This document shows, in pieces, positions 20,581 through 28,995 of a stretch of 64,000 nt of DNA (position 1 is the stretch's first letter; each line of letters starts with the position of its first letter). A model generated the notes under the pieces. That model did no database searches and had not been told where the DNA came from. It saw only the letters and a list, made by a program, of their open reading frames with translations. Both the position numbers and the translations under genes were made by a program. Origin of the DNA: Actinoplanes oryzae (lineage in GTDB: Bacteria > Actinomycetota > Actinomycetes > Mycobacteriales > Micromonosporaceae); NCBI RefSeq assembly GCF_030757795.1, contig NZ_JAUQWH010000009.1, positions 1 to 64,000 of the forward strand, written 5' to 3'.

Positions 20581-21069
20581 GTGCAAGCGATTATCGCCAC
20601 TCTCGGCTATGTGCTTTCTCCGGACGGTAACAAAGTCCTGATGATCCGGCGGGACACTCGCCCGGACGATCAGCACTACGGCTATTACAACGGGCTCGGC
20701 GGCAAGCTCGCACCGGACGAGGACGTGGTCGCCGGGATGCGCCGGGAGATCCTCGAGGAGTCGGGGCTGACCTGCTCCGTCGTTGATTTCGCGGGCACGG
20801 TCTCGTGGCCGGGCTTCGGGCGGGACGGGTCGAACTGGTTCGGCTTTCTCTTCCGCATCCCGGCGTGGACGGGGACGCCGTCGAGCGGCAATCACGAGGG
20901 CAGCCTGCATTGGGTGGACGTCGCCGACGTCTTGGCGGGTGCGGTGCCGATGTGGGAGTCGGACCGCCATTTCCTGCCGCTCGTCTTCGCCGCGGCGCCG
21001 CGGCCGTTCCACGGGGTCATGCCCTTCGCGAACGGCCGCGCGGTCGGCTGGAGCGTTTCGGAGGCCTGA
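20581..21069 (+). CDS. NUDIX hydrolase, 8-oxo-dGTP diphosphatase-like
   Basis: The 162-residue protein has a complete Nudix box from GGKLAPDED to RREILEESGL (about 38-60), with the REILEE metal-binding core. The N-terminus (IATLGYVLSPDG...VLMIRRD) and the YYNGLGGK context resemble MutT/MTH1-like enzymes that clean oxidised nucleotides. The GTG at 20581 has no SD and appears leaderless. It diverges from the teichoic-type operon and converges on upp. Confidence 0.87.
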   Translation: MQAIIATLGYVLSPDGNKVLMIRRDTRPDDQHYGYYNGLGGKLAPDEDVVAGMRREILEESGLTCSVVDFAGTVSWPGFGRDGSNWFGFLFRIPAWTGTPSSGNHEGSLHWVDVADVLAGAVPMWESDRHFLPLVFAAAPRPFHGVMPFANGRAVGWSVSEA

Positions 21070-21105
21070 GGCCTGCTTCATGTCTTGGCCCGCCGCAGCC
21101 CTGCC

Positions 21106-21738
21106 TCAGAAGCGGCGGTGGCCTCCGAACTGGCGGTCGCCGGCGTCGCCGAGGCCCGGGACGATGTACATCTTGTCGTTCAGGCCCTCGTCGATGCTGG
21201 CGGTGACCAGGCGCAGCGGCAGGCCCGAGTCGCGCAGCCGGGCGATGCCCTCGGGGGCGGCCAGCACGCAGCCGATGATGATGTCGGTGCACCCGCGGTC
21301 GACGAGCAGCTGACAGCAGTGGATCAGCGAGCCGCCGGTCGCCACCATCGGGTCGAGCACCAGGACCGGCTGGCCGGTGAGGTCCGCGGGCAGCGACTCC
21401 ATGTACGCCCGCGGCTCGAACGTGTGCTCGTCGCGCGCCAGGCCCACGAAGCCCATCGACGACTCCGGGATCAGCGCGAGCGCGGAGTCCGCCATGCCCA
21501 GGCCGGCGCGGAGCACGGGCACGATCAGCGGCGGGTTGGCCAGCCGGCTGCCCTGCGTCGGCGCGACCGGCGTCTCGATCGGGTAGCTCTCGGTGGCGAA
21601 TGAGCGCGCCGCCTCGTAGACCACCATCGTCGTCAGCTCATGCAGGGCCGCCCGGAAGACTCCGGGGTCGGTCTCGGCCTTGCGCATCGCGGTGAGTCGG
21701 GTCTGAGCCAGCGGGTGATCTACGACGAGTACGTCCAC
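21106..21738 (-). CDS. upp: Uracil phosphoribosyltransferase
   Basis: The 210-residue protein has standard length. It begins [19 protein letters not shown], with [11 protein letters not shown] and the PRPP loop [27 protein letters not shown] near the C-terminus is the uracil-binding segment. It converts uracil and PRPP to UMP, salvaging uracil released by nucleoside phosphorolysis. The GTG start at 21738 has no SD; TAGGTT lies six bases upstream, so the message is probably leaderless. It diverges from deoC across a 61-bp promoter region. Confidence 0.95.
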   Translation of the reverse strand: MDVLVVDHPLAQTRLTAMRKAETDPGVFRAALHELTTMVVYEAARSFATESYPIETPVAPTQGSRLANPPLIVPVLRAGLGMADSALALIPESSMGFVGLARDEHTFEPRAYMESLPADLTGQPVLVLDPMVATGGSLIHCCQLLVDRGCTDIIIGCVLAAPEGIARLRDSGLPLRLVTASIDEGLNDKMYIVPGLGDAGDRQFGGHRRF

Positions 21739-21799
21739 GCCGACAACCTACCGGGGTTCACCAAGATCAACTGTCGGTGGGCCGCGTAGAATTCCTCTC
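21739..21799. promoter_or_regulatory. Divergent upp/deoC promoter region
   Basis: On the plus strand TAGAAT (21787-21792) ends seven bases before the deoC ATG. On the minus strand TAGGTT (21750-21745) ends six bases before the upp GTG. Both genes lack an SD, so both transcripts are predicted to be leaderless. The short shared region suggests joint control of pyrimidine salvage and deoxyribose disposal. Confidence 0.55.
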
Positions 21800-22726
21800 A
21801 TGACTGTGACGACTCCGGCCGGACTCGATCTCCGGTCCTTCCTGCACGGGCTGCCCGGGGTCGACAAGGTGGGCCTGGAGGCGCGGGCCGCCGCCCTCGG
21901 CACCCGGTCGGTGAAGACGACCGCCAAGGCCGCCGCCATCGACCTGGCGATCCGGATGGTGGACCTGACCACGCTCGAGGGCGCCGACACCCCCGGCAAG
22001 GTGCGCGCGCTGGCCGCCAAGGCCCTGCGTCCCGATCCCGCCGACGCGTCCTGCCCGCCGGTCGCCGCCGTCTGCGTCTATCCCGCCATGGTGCCGCACG
22101 CGGCGGAGGTGCTCGCCGGCAGCGGAGTGCACCTGGCCAGCGTGGCGACCGCCTTCCCGTCCGGGCAGGCGCCGCTCGACGTGAAGCTCGCCGACACCCG
22201 CGACGCCGTCGCCGCCGGGGCGGACGAGATCGACATGGTCATCAGCCGGGGCGAGTTCCTGGCCGGGCGCTACGACAGGGTCTTCGAGGAGATCGTCGCG
22301 GTCAAGGAGGCCTGCGGCAGCGCCCATCTCAAGGTCATCCTCGAGACCGGGGAGCTCGGGACATACGACAACGTGCGCCGCGCCTCCTGGCTGGCCATGC
22401 TCGCCGGGGCCGACTTCATCAAGACCTCCACGGGCAAAGTGCCGCTCGCGGCGACGCTGCCCGTGACGCTGGTCATGCTGGAGGCGGTGCGCGACTTCCG
22501 GGCCAGGACCGGCCGCCAGGTGGGTGTGAAGCCGGCGGGCGGCATCCGGACCACCAAGGACGCCATCAGATACCTGGTGATGATCAACGAGACCGTGGGC
22601 GACGGCTGGCTCGCTCCCGACTGGTTCCGCTTCGGCGCGTCCTCGCTGCTCAACGACCTGCTCATGCAGCGCACCAAGCTCACGACCGGCCACTACGCCG
22701 GCCCCGACTACTTCACGCTGGACTGA
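21800..22726 (+). CDS. deoC: Deoxyribose-phosphate aldolase
   Basis: The 308-residue DeoC/FbaB-type TIM barrel contains VCVYPAMV, EIDMVISRG, HLKVILETGEL, the Schiff-base Lys in DFIKTSTGK, and VKPAGGIR. It splits 2-deoxyribose-5-phosphate into acetaldehyde and glyceraldehyde-3-phosphate. It heads an operon: the first aldehyde dehydrogenase starts 7 bp after its stop and the second overlaps that by 8 bp. The dehydrogenases probably deal with the acetaldehyde. A TAGAAT -10 seven bases before the ATG suggests a leaderless message. Confidence 0.95.
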   Translation: MTVTTPAGLDLRSFLHGLPGVDKVGLEARAAALGTRSVKTTAKAAAIDLAIRMVDLTTLEGADTPGKVRALAAKALRPDPADASCPPVAAVCVYPAMVPHAAEVLAGSGVHLASVATAFPSGQAPLDVKLADTRDAVAAGADEIDMVISRGEFLAGRYDRVFEEIVAVKEACGSAHLKVILETGELGTYDNVRRASWLAMLAGADFIKTSTGKVPLAATLPVTLVMLEAVRDFRARTGRQVGVKPAGGIRTTKDAIRYLVMINETVGDGWLAPDWFRFGASSLLNDLLMQRTKLTTGHYAGPDYFTLD

Positions 22727-22733
22727 GGCCGCG

Positions 22734-24155
22734 ATGTTCGAGTATGCCCCCGCACCCGAGTCCCGGTCGGTCGTCGACATCGCCGGCTCCTACGGACTCT
22801 TCATCGACGGCTCCTTCCGCGAGTCGGCCGCCGGCTCCTTCAAGACGGTCAATCCGGCGACCGAGGAGGTGCTCGCCGAGGTCACCATGGGCTCGGCGGA
22901 GGACATCGACCTCGCCGTCGCCGCCGCCCGCCGCGCCTTCGGGCCGTGGTCCGCGCTGCCCGGGTCCGAGCGGGCCAAATATCTCTTCCGGATCGCCCGG
23001 ATCATCCAGGAGCGCTCCCGCGAGCTCGCCGTGCTCGAGTCCCTCGACAACGGCAAGCCGATCAAGGAGTCGCGCGACGTCGACCTGCCGCTGGTCGCCG
23101 CGCACTTCTTCCACTACGCGGGCTGGGCCGACAAGCTGAAGTACGCCGGCTTCGGCGCCGACCCGCGCCCGCTGGGCGTGGCCGCGCAGGTCATCCCGTG
23201 GAACTTCCCGCTGCTCATGCTCGCGTGGAAGGTCGCCCCGGCGCTGGCCACGGGCAACACCGTGGTGCTCAAGCCGGCCGAGACCACGCCGCTGTCCGCG
23301 CTGTTCTTCGCCGACATCTGCCGGCAGGCCGACCTGCCGCCCGGCGTGGTGAACATCGTCACCGGCGCCGGCGACACCGGCCGCGCGCTGGTCGAGCACC
23401 CCGGCGTCGACAAGGTCGCCTTCACCGGCTCGACCGAGGTCGGCCGGCAGATCGCCCGCTCGGTCGCCGGCACCCGCAAGCGGCTCACGCTCGAGCTGGG
23501 CGGCAAGGCGGCCAACATCGTCTTCGACGACGCGCCGATCGACCAGGCCGTCGAGGGCATCGTCAACGGCATCTTCTTCAACCAGGGCCACGTGTGCTGC
23601 GCCGGCTCCCGGCTGCTGGTCCAGGAGTCGATCCGCGACGAGCTGCTCGAGTCGCTCAAGCGCCGGATGGCCACGCTGCGCGTCGGCGACCCGCTGGACA
23701 AGAACACGGACATCGGCGCCATCAACTCGGCCGAGCAACTGGACCGCATCCGCACGCTCGCCGACGCCGGCTCCGCGGAGGGCGCCGAGCGCTGGTCCCC
23801 GCCGTGCGAGCTGCCCGGGCAGGGCTTCTGGTTCGCGCCGACGATCTTCACCGGGGTCACGCAGGCGCACCGGATCGCCCGCGAGGAGATCTTCGGGCCG
23901 GTGCTGTCCGTGCTGACCTTCCGCACCCCGGCCGAGGCGATCGAGAAGGCCAACAACACGCCGTACGGGTTGTCCGCCGGCATCTGGTCCGACAAGGGTT
24001 CGCTGATCCTCGCCGTCGCCGACAAGCTGCGGGCCGGCGTGGTGTGGGCCAACACGTTCAACAAGTTCGACCCCGCGTCGCCGTTCGGTGGCTACAAGGA
24101 GTCCGGTTACGGCCGTGAAGGCGGTCGCCACGGCCTGGAGGCCTACCTTGCCTAA
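22734..24155 (+). CDS. Aldehyde dehydrogenase (catalytically complete)
   Basis: The 473-residue NAD(P)-dependent aldehyde dehydrogenase has IPWNFPLLMLAWK and KPAETTPLSALF (cofactor site), FTGSTEVGRQI, the catalytic Glu in LELGGKAANIV, and the nucleophile Cys in NQGHVCCAGSR. EEIFGPVLSV and ASPFGGYKESGYGREGG complete the fold. Position directly after deoC suggests it oxidises acetaldehyde from deoxyribose breakdown; this is inference. GAGG precedes the ATG by a short spacer. Confidence 0.92.
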   Translation: MFEYAPAPESRSVVDIAGSYGLFIDGSFRESAAGSFKTVNPATEEVLAEVTMGSAEDIDLAVAAARRAFGPWSALPGSERAKYLFRIARIIQERSRELAVLESLDNGKPIKESRDVDLPLVAAHFFHYAGWADKLKYAGFGADPRPLGVAAQVIPWNFPLLMLAWKVAPALATGNTVVLKPAETTPLSALFFADICRQADLPPGVVNIVTGAGDTGRALVEHPGVDKVAFTGSTEVGRQIARSVAGTRKRLTLELGGKAANIVFDDAPIDQAVEGIVNGIFFNQGHVCCAGSRLLVQESIRDELLESLKRRMATLRVGDPLDKNTDIGAINSAEQLDRIRTLADAGSAEGAERWSPPCELPGQGFWFAPTIFTGVTQAHRIAREEIFGPVLSVLTFRTPAEAIEKANNTPYGLSAGIWSDKGSLILAVADKLRAGVVWANTFNKFDPASPFGGYKESGYGREGGRHGLEAYLA

Positions 24156-25140
24156 GAAGTCCTCTTCCGTCGCCGCGTCTCGCGCCGCCGCTTCCGCACC
24201 GGACGCTGCGTCTCCTGCCGTGTCTCCTGCCGTCGCTTCCGCACCGGACGCTGCGTCTCCTGCCGTCGCTTCTTCGCCGGACGCCGCCTTGTCGTCGGAG
24301 CCGGCTGCCGGGTCGCCGGCTGCTGGTGGCTCGGTGCGGCTGGCGGTGCGCAAGACGTACAAGCTGTTCATCGGCGGGGCGTTCCCCCGCAGTGAGTCAG
24401 GACGGACCTACCTCGTGGACGGCGACAACGTGGCGCTCGCCTCGCGCAAGGACGCCCGCGACGCCGTGCTCGCGGCCCGCAAGGCGCAGCCGAAGTGGGC
24501 CGGGGCCACCGCCTACAACCGCGGCCAGGTGCTCTATCGGATCGCCGAGATGCTGGAGGCGCGGCGGGCGGAGTTCGTCGCGGTGGGCGTCCCGGCCGCC
24601 GAGGTGGACGCCGCGATCGACCGCTGGGTCTGGTACGCGGGCTGGTCCGACAAGATCGCCCAGGTGCACGGCGGCGCCAACCCCGTCGCCGGGCCCTATT
24701 TCAACATCTCCGCGCCCGAGCCCACCGGCGTCGTGGCCGTGGTGGCCCCGGCGTCGTTCCTCGGACTGGTCAGCGTCGTCGCCCCGGCGATCGTCACGGG
24801 CAACACGGTCGTGGTGCTGGCCGCCGCGCCGCAGGCCGCGATCACGCTGGCCGAGGTGCTCGCCACGTCGGACGTTCCGGGCGGGGTCGTGAACATCCTC
24901 ACCGGCAACCCCGCCGAGACCGCGCCGTGGCTGGCGTCGCACGACGACGTCAACGGGCTCGACCTCACCGGGGTGACCGACGCCACGCTCGCCACCGAGT
25001 GGGAGCGCGCCGCCGCGGGCAGCCTCAAGCGGGTGCGGCGGCCGTCCGCATCGGAGATCGACTTCTTCTCGGACCCCGGGCTGGGTTCGATGACGGCCTT
25101 CCTGGAGATCAAGACCGTGTGGCATCCGAAGGGGTTCTGA
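24148..25140 (+). CDS. Truncated aldehyde dehydrogenase-family protein lacking the catalytic domain
   Basis: The 330-residue protein begins with a low-complexity Ala/Ser/Pro/Asp segment (about 1-60), partly encoded by a 31-bp direct repeat. It then follows the ALDH N-terminal and cofactor domain: KTYKLFIGGAFPRSESG, WYAGWSDKIAQVHGG, and PEPTGVVAVVAPASFLGL in place of PWNFP. It stops after a short NILTG...LTG region. ELGGK and the nucleophile Cys segment are absent, so it cannot be an active dehydrogenase. The TTG at 24148 is chosen because GGAGG lies six bases upstream; it overlaps the preceding stop by 8 bp, implying coupling. It may regulate or scaffold the active partner. Confidence 0.8.
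   Translation: MPKKSSSVAASRAAASAPDAASPAVSPAVASAPDAASPAVASSPDAALSSEPAAGSPAAGGSVRLAVRKTYKLFIGGAFPRSESGRTYLVDGDNVALASRKDARDAVLAARKAQPKWAGATAYNRGQVLYRIAEMLEARRAEFVAVGVPAAEVDAAIDRWVWYAGWSDKIAQVHGGANPVAGPYFNISAPEPTGVVAVVAPASFLGLVSVVAPAIVTGNTVVVLAAAPQAAITLAEVLATSDVPGGVVNILTGNPAETAPWLASHDDVNGLDLTGVTDATLATEWERAAAGSLKRVRRPSASEIDFFSDPGLGSMTAFLEIKTVWHPKGF
24191..24266 (+). repeat. 31-bp direct repeat, 45-bp period, in ALDH-like gene
   Basis: A perfect 31-base unit occurs at 24191-24221 and 24236-24266. It encodes two copies of ASAPDAASPAV within the low-complexity N-terminal tail. The period is a multiple of three, so the frame is kept. Confidence 0.92.
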
Positions 25141-25291
25141 GCCGCGCCGCCGGCGCCGGTCCGCGCGCGGCGGGAGGGGCGGCGGGCGGCGGTTCGTGAC
25201 CGCGGTCGGGCCGTTCACAGCGGAGACCACTAAGGTGTGTGCCCAGACTCACCCGTCCGAACAGCTCGAGAGAACCAACCCGGAGGTCAGC

Positions 25292-26209
25292 GTGGCCAGC
25301 CAGACGCCCGAAGAGGCCGCGGAGGCGGCGGTGGAGGAGAGCGCGTCGAGCCCCTCCGGCCGTGAGCTGTGGGACGAGGTGCGCATCACCCCGGTCGAGA
25401 TCGCCATGCCCGGCGGCGTGGCGCTGACCCTCCGGGCGTACAGGAAGGCCTCCGAGCTCACGCCCACCGAGATCGAGGTGGACGAGGACGACCCCTTCGA
25501 GGCCCGGGAGCGCGCGGCCGCCGCGCGCGCCGCCGAGGAGGAAGAGGTCTTCGTCGACGACGAGTTCGCGGCCCTGGTGGCCGAGGGCGAGGCCGACACC
25601 AAGGCCAAGAAGTCGCCGGGCACCGAGCTGCGCAACGAGGACGGCGAGCTGGTCGAGGAGCCGTCGCCGGAGGAGTTCGAGGAGGACGAGCCCGAGGCGG
25701 AGGCCGCCGACCAGGCGTCCGACGAGGAAGTCCCGATGTTCCTCAGCCACCGCGGCAAGCTCCTCGCCTTCAAGACGCCCGAGTCGCTGGTGTCCTTCCT
25801 GCGGTCCGGGGCCCCGCACGACCTGGCCCAGCTCGACACCTGGCCGATCGTCGCCGAGCGGGTACAGTCGACTGACATCGACCCGGCGCCGGAGGACCGC
25901 TACGAGCTCGACCTCGTGGTGGAGAACCTGCGCGGCGGGCACGACACGTGGGATCTGCCGCTGCTCATCGCGGCTGGCGAGGTCGCCCGTGATCTGGGTC
26001 ACGCACTCCGGCTCAAGCCGGTGATCCTGGCCCTCGCGCCCGGCTCGCCGCTCGACGACCTCGATGAGTCCCTGCGGTCGGCCGAGAGTGGCGGAATGGG
26101 CGGTTTCTTCGGTCGCCGCAAGCTCCGTAAAATCGGGGCACAGCAGGCGAGTCTGGGTTGGCGTTCGGTGATCGGCAAGATCTCCGCGGCCGTGGACTGG
26201 CGCGACTGA
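25292..26209 (+). CDS. Acidic protein of unknown function
   Basis: The 305-residue protein has a strongly acidic first half (about 60-160, rich in EE, DE and EA) and a more ordered second half beginning at PMFLSHRGKLLAFKTPESLVSFLRSG (about 160-185). Its C-terminus is basic and glycine-rich (GGFFGRRKLRK). GTG 25292 is chosen for GGAGG five bases upstream. No enzymatic motif is recognised. The IS110-like fusion gene starts 64 bp downstream on the same strand, so they may be co-transcribed. Confidence 0.75.
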   Translation: MASQTPEEAAEAAVEESASSPSGRELWDEVRITPVEIAMPGGVALTLRAYRKASELTPTEIEVDEDDPFEARERAAAARAAEEEEVFVDDEFAALVAEGEADTKAKKSPGTELRNEDGELVEEPSPEEFEEDEPEAEAADQASDEEVPMFLSHRGKLLAFKTPESLVSFLRSGAPHDLAQLDTWPIVAERVQSTDIDPAPEDRYELDLVVENLRGGHDTWDLPLLIAAGEVARDLGHALRLKPVILALAPGSPLDDLDESLRSAESGGMGGFFGRRKLRKIGAQQASLGWRSVIGKISAAVDWRD

Positions 26210-26273
26210 CCCCTCACCAGGGACCATCGGTCCTTGGCCTGACATTCGCAGTCCCGGGGAGGAGGACGACGCC

Positions 26274-28580
26274 GTGGCGCTCGTGCGCGTGTACTGCGGT
26301 CTGGCGTCGGCTGATGAGAGGGTGCGAGCGGCCTCGGCCGGTTCCGCACTGACCATCGCCGTGGTGGACGACGCGGGCCGGCTGCTCGGAGTCCATGAGA
26401 TCAGCGACGACCCGGCGGGCTATGCCCAGCTCGGCGCGCTGCTCGTGGAGCGGACGAGCGGCTTCGCCGAGTCCGCGGTGGCCGCCGACAGCGACGACCA
26501 CATGGTCACCTCGCTGCTGACCGCCGCCGGGCGTCCCCTCGTGGTCGCGGACGACGACTCCGCCGACAAGTTCGCGGAGCGCTTCTCCGACGACGGCTCC
26601 CCGGAGGAGCGGGCCGCGCCCCCGGCCGCCCGGCGTGCCGTGGGCCTGGCCCGGGCGTTGCAGGCGGGCGCCATCGCCGCCGTCACGATCCCGGCGCCGC
26701 GCGAGCTCACCAGCTACAAGCCGGTGCTCGCCGCCCACGTGGCGATGCTCAACGGCCGGCACGCCGCCGCCCTGGCGCTGCGCGAGGTCCTGCGCGAGCT
26801 CTACCCGGCGGCGCTGCGGGCCTATCCCGACCCGTCGCACCCGCTCGCCCTGGCCGTCCTCGACGCCCTGCCCGAGCCCGGCCGCCTGACCAGCAACGGC
26901 AACCCCGAGCGGGTCGCCGAGGAGGTCGCCGCCGAGCTCACCCGCGCCGGCGCCGGCACCGAGGACCAGGTCGTCGCCGCCCTGACCGCGCTGGTCGTGG
27001 CGGTCAACGAGTCCCCGCGCCGCGGCGGCGTCAACAAGTCGCTCGCCCCGGCCGCGGCCGACACCGTCCGGCACTCCGTCGCCGCGGTCAGGTCGTGCGA
27101 CGCCGCGTGCGAGGCCCTCGTCGGCACGCTCGCCGCCCGCAACGGCCAGCAGGCCGGCCTCGTCCCCGGGCGCCGCCCGGCGGGCTCCCGCCGCGCCGCC
27201 GACCCCGCCAGCACCGGCATCCAGTCGCTGCAGTCGATGCGTTCCGGCGAGACCGGCACCCGCCTGCGCCGCACCCGCCCCGAGCCGGCCGCCGCCAGCG
27301 GGGGGCCCATCTCCCCCAGCCCGCTGAACGCGCCGCCGCTCGCCCCCGACCCGCTGAACGCGCCGCCGCTCGCGCCGCGCCCACTCACCCCGCCGGCCGG
27401 CACGCCCGCGGCCCCGGCCGCCGGCCTGCCCACCCGCCCGACGAGCGGCACGTCCACCCGGCCCACCAGCGGCCTGCCGACGCGCCCCACCAGCAGCATG
27501 CCGACCCGGCCGACCAGCAGCATGCCGACCCGGCCCACCAGCGGCCTGGCCGGTGGCCTGCCCACCCGGCCGACGAGCGGCACCCCCGGCCGGCCCGTCT
27601 CCGTGCCGCCGCCCCCGCCCGGCATGACGCCGATCACCCCGGGCACCCGCCCCGGCTCGGTGCCCCCGGCCGACGCCGGCGAGCCGTTCCGCCCGACCCT
27701 GACCAACGCCGCGATCAACAGCGCCCGCGCCGAGCGCCAGCGCTCGGTGATCCCGCCCCGCCCGAGCACCCGCAACGGCGCCTCGCCCGCGGCCGGCGGC
27801 GCGACCGACTTCTCGCTGCCCATGCCCACGCAGCGGGCCGCCGCCGAGACGCCCGAGCCCGGCTCCCGCGCCAACTGGCCCCTGCTCAACCAGGGCGACG
27901 ACGCCGCACCCGCCGCCGCGAGCGCTCCTCCGGCCGAGGGCCGCGTCAAGCCCCCGTGGCAAGACATGCCCAAGGAGCCGGCGGCGCTGCGCCTGGTCGA
28001 CGGGGTCAACGGCTTCGGCGATCCCGGCGCCGGCGGCGCGGAACCCCCGTCGCTGCGCCTCGTGGAGGGCCGCAACGCCCGGGCCCAGGCCCGCCGCACC
28101 CCGACCCTCACGGCCCTCGACCGCAGCACCACCCCGCCGGTCGCGGCCAACGAGGGCGACGGCGACCTGCTGATCTTCGCCGCGGCCCGCTCGGCCTGGT
28201 TCACCGGCCACAGCGACCCGTCCTCCGACAACGTCGAGTGGACCAGCCCCATGGACAGCGGCTGGCGCGCGGCGGAGAAGGCAGCCGCTCCCGAGATCTC
28301 CGAGGAGACCTCGGCCGGCCTGCCCAAGCGCGTCCCCCGGGCCAACCTGGTCCCCGGCTCGCCGCAGCGCGAGGAGCAGCGCCCGCTGCGCATCGTCCGC
28401 GACGCCGCCAGCATCGCCGCCCACACCACGGGCTACTTCCGCGGCTGGCGCCGGGGCCAGGAGATCGGCGGCTACGCCATCGGCGGCCGCCCCGGCCGCG
28501 AGTCGGCGGGCGGCTGGGACTTCAGCCGCGACGGCCAGCCCGAGGACGACGTCCGCAACGCGGGCTTCCCGAGCCGCTGA
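26274..28580 (+). CDS. Degenerate IS110-transposase-like domain fused to Pro-rich linker and conservon-type tail
   Basis: The 768-residue protein has three parts. Residues 1-210 follow the IS110 transposase N-terminal pattern: IAVVDDAGRLLG, then DDPAGYAQLGALL, TAAGRPLVV, and LREVLRELYPAALRAYPD. The DEDD residues look lost: the expected GID is CGLA, the expected IET is AADS, and the KSDAxDA segment is missing. The C-terminal serine domain is absent. Residues 270-560 are Pro/Thr/Ser-rich with repeated TRPTSG units. Residues 655-768 end in a tail containing AGLPKRVPRANLVPG and YFRGWRRGQ, shared with the conservon kinase at 31901-35668. It is probably a domesticated, inactive derivative. Function is unknown; a DNA- or RNA-binding adaptor is one guess. 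Confidence 0.7.
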   Translation: MALVRVYCGLASADERVRAASAGSALTIAVVDDAGRLLGVHEISDDPAGYAQLGALLVERTSGFAESAVAADSDDHMVTSLLTAAGRPLVVADDDSADKFAERFSDDGSPEERAAPPAARRAVGLARALQAGAIAAVTIPAPRELTSYKPVLAAHVAMLNGRHAAALALREVLRELYPAALRAYPDPSHPLALAVLDALPEPGRLTSNGNPERVAEEVAAELTRAGAGTEDQVVAALTALVVAVNESPRRGGVNKSLAPAAADTVRHSVAAVRSCDAACEALVGTLAARNGQQAGLVPGRRPAGSRRAADPASTGIQSLQSMRSGETGTRLRRTRPEPAAASGGPISPSPLNAPPLAPDPLNAPPLAPRPLTPPAGTPAAPAAGLPTRPTSGTSTRPTSGLPTRPTSSMPTRPTSSMPTRPTSGLAGGLPTRPTSGTPGRPVSVPPPPPGMTPITPGTRPGSVPPADAGEPFRPTLTNAAINSARAERQRSVIPPRPSTRNGASPAAGGATDFSLPMPTQRAAAETPEPGSRANWPLLNQGDDAAPAAASAPPAEGRVKPPWQDMPKEPAALRLVDGVNGFGDPGAGGAEPPSLRLVEGRNARAQARRTPTLTALDRSTTPPVAANEGDGDLLIFAAARSAWFTGHSDPSSDNVEWTSPMDSGWRAAEKAAAPEISEETSAGLPKRVPRANLVPGSPQREEQRPLRIVRDAASIAAHTTGYFRGWRRGQEIGGYAIGGRPGRESAGGWDFSRDGQPEDDVRNAGFPSR

Positions 28581-28669
28581 CCCCGCACACCACGCACGGC
28601 TGGCACTCCAGCCGCGACGGCCAGGCCCAGGACGACGTCCGCAACGCGGGCTTCCCGAGCCGCTGACCC
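28512..28669 (+). repeat. 86-bp-offset tandem duplication of the gene 3' end
   Basis: Bases 28512-28583, covering the last 22 codons and stop of the preceding gene, recur at 28598-28669 with a few changes. The offset of 86 is not a multiple of three. The second copy therefore preserves the peptide DDVRNAGFPSR and a stop codon in another frame, outside the gene. Confidence 0.92.
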
Positions 28670-28673
28670 TCGC

Positions 28674-28712
28674 AGCCCGGCACCCCTCACGGTGCCGGGC
28701 TGCTGCCTTTTT
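28674..28712 (+). terminator. Rho-independent terminator
   Basis: Perfect 11-bp arms AGCCCGGCACC and GGTGCCGGGCT enclose a 6-base loop. The TTTTT run at 28708-28712 follows. It ends the plus-strand unit of the acidic protein and the IS110-like fusion. Confidence 0.9.
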
Positions 28713-28995
28713 GCCCAAGGTGCATCGCCCCTCGGTGAGCCGACGTCGATGCCATCAGCCCGCTGCGCATCGAGCCCCACCGAGCCGCGAGCCGCGCGAT
28801 CTCGACGTGTGAGCCCGGCCCACGGAGCAGCACCCGCGGCGGCGCCGCCGCGGTGGTGTTTATGTTCGCGACTTCCGGGTTCTGTCCCGCGGAGAGTGAT
28901 CGATGCTGATCGTGATCGATCGTTGGGCGATGGTGTGATGAGGTCATCGGCAGGCTGCGCAAACGAGTCCTGCTCGCCGCTTGAGGCCGGCCGCT
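28713..28995. other. Gene-free interval with palindromes
   Basis: No gene is seen between the terminator and the minus-strand kinase-like gene. It holds a perfect 20-bp loopless palindrome at 28834-28853, and 7-bp inverted arms GATCGAT/ATCGATC at 28898-28904 and 28915-28921. Their role is unknown. Confidence 0.6.

Noticed and set aside
26274..28995. An active IS110-family insertion sequence
   Set aside because: The catalytic residues and the serine domain are missing, and no second copy or target duplication is visible. The reading frame continues into a conserved tail.
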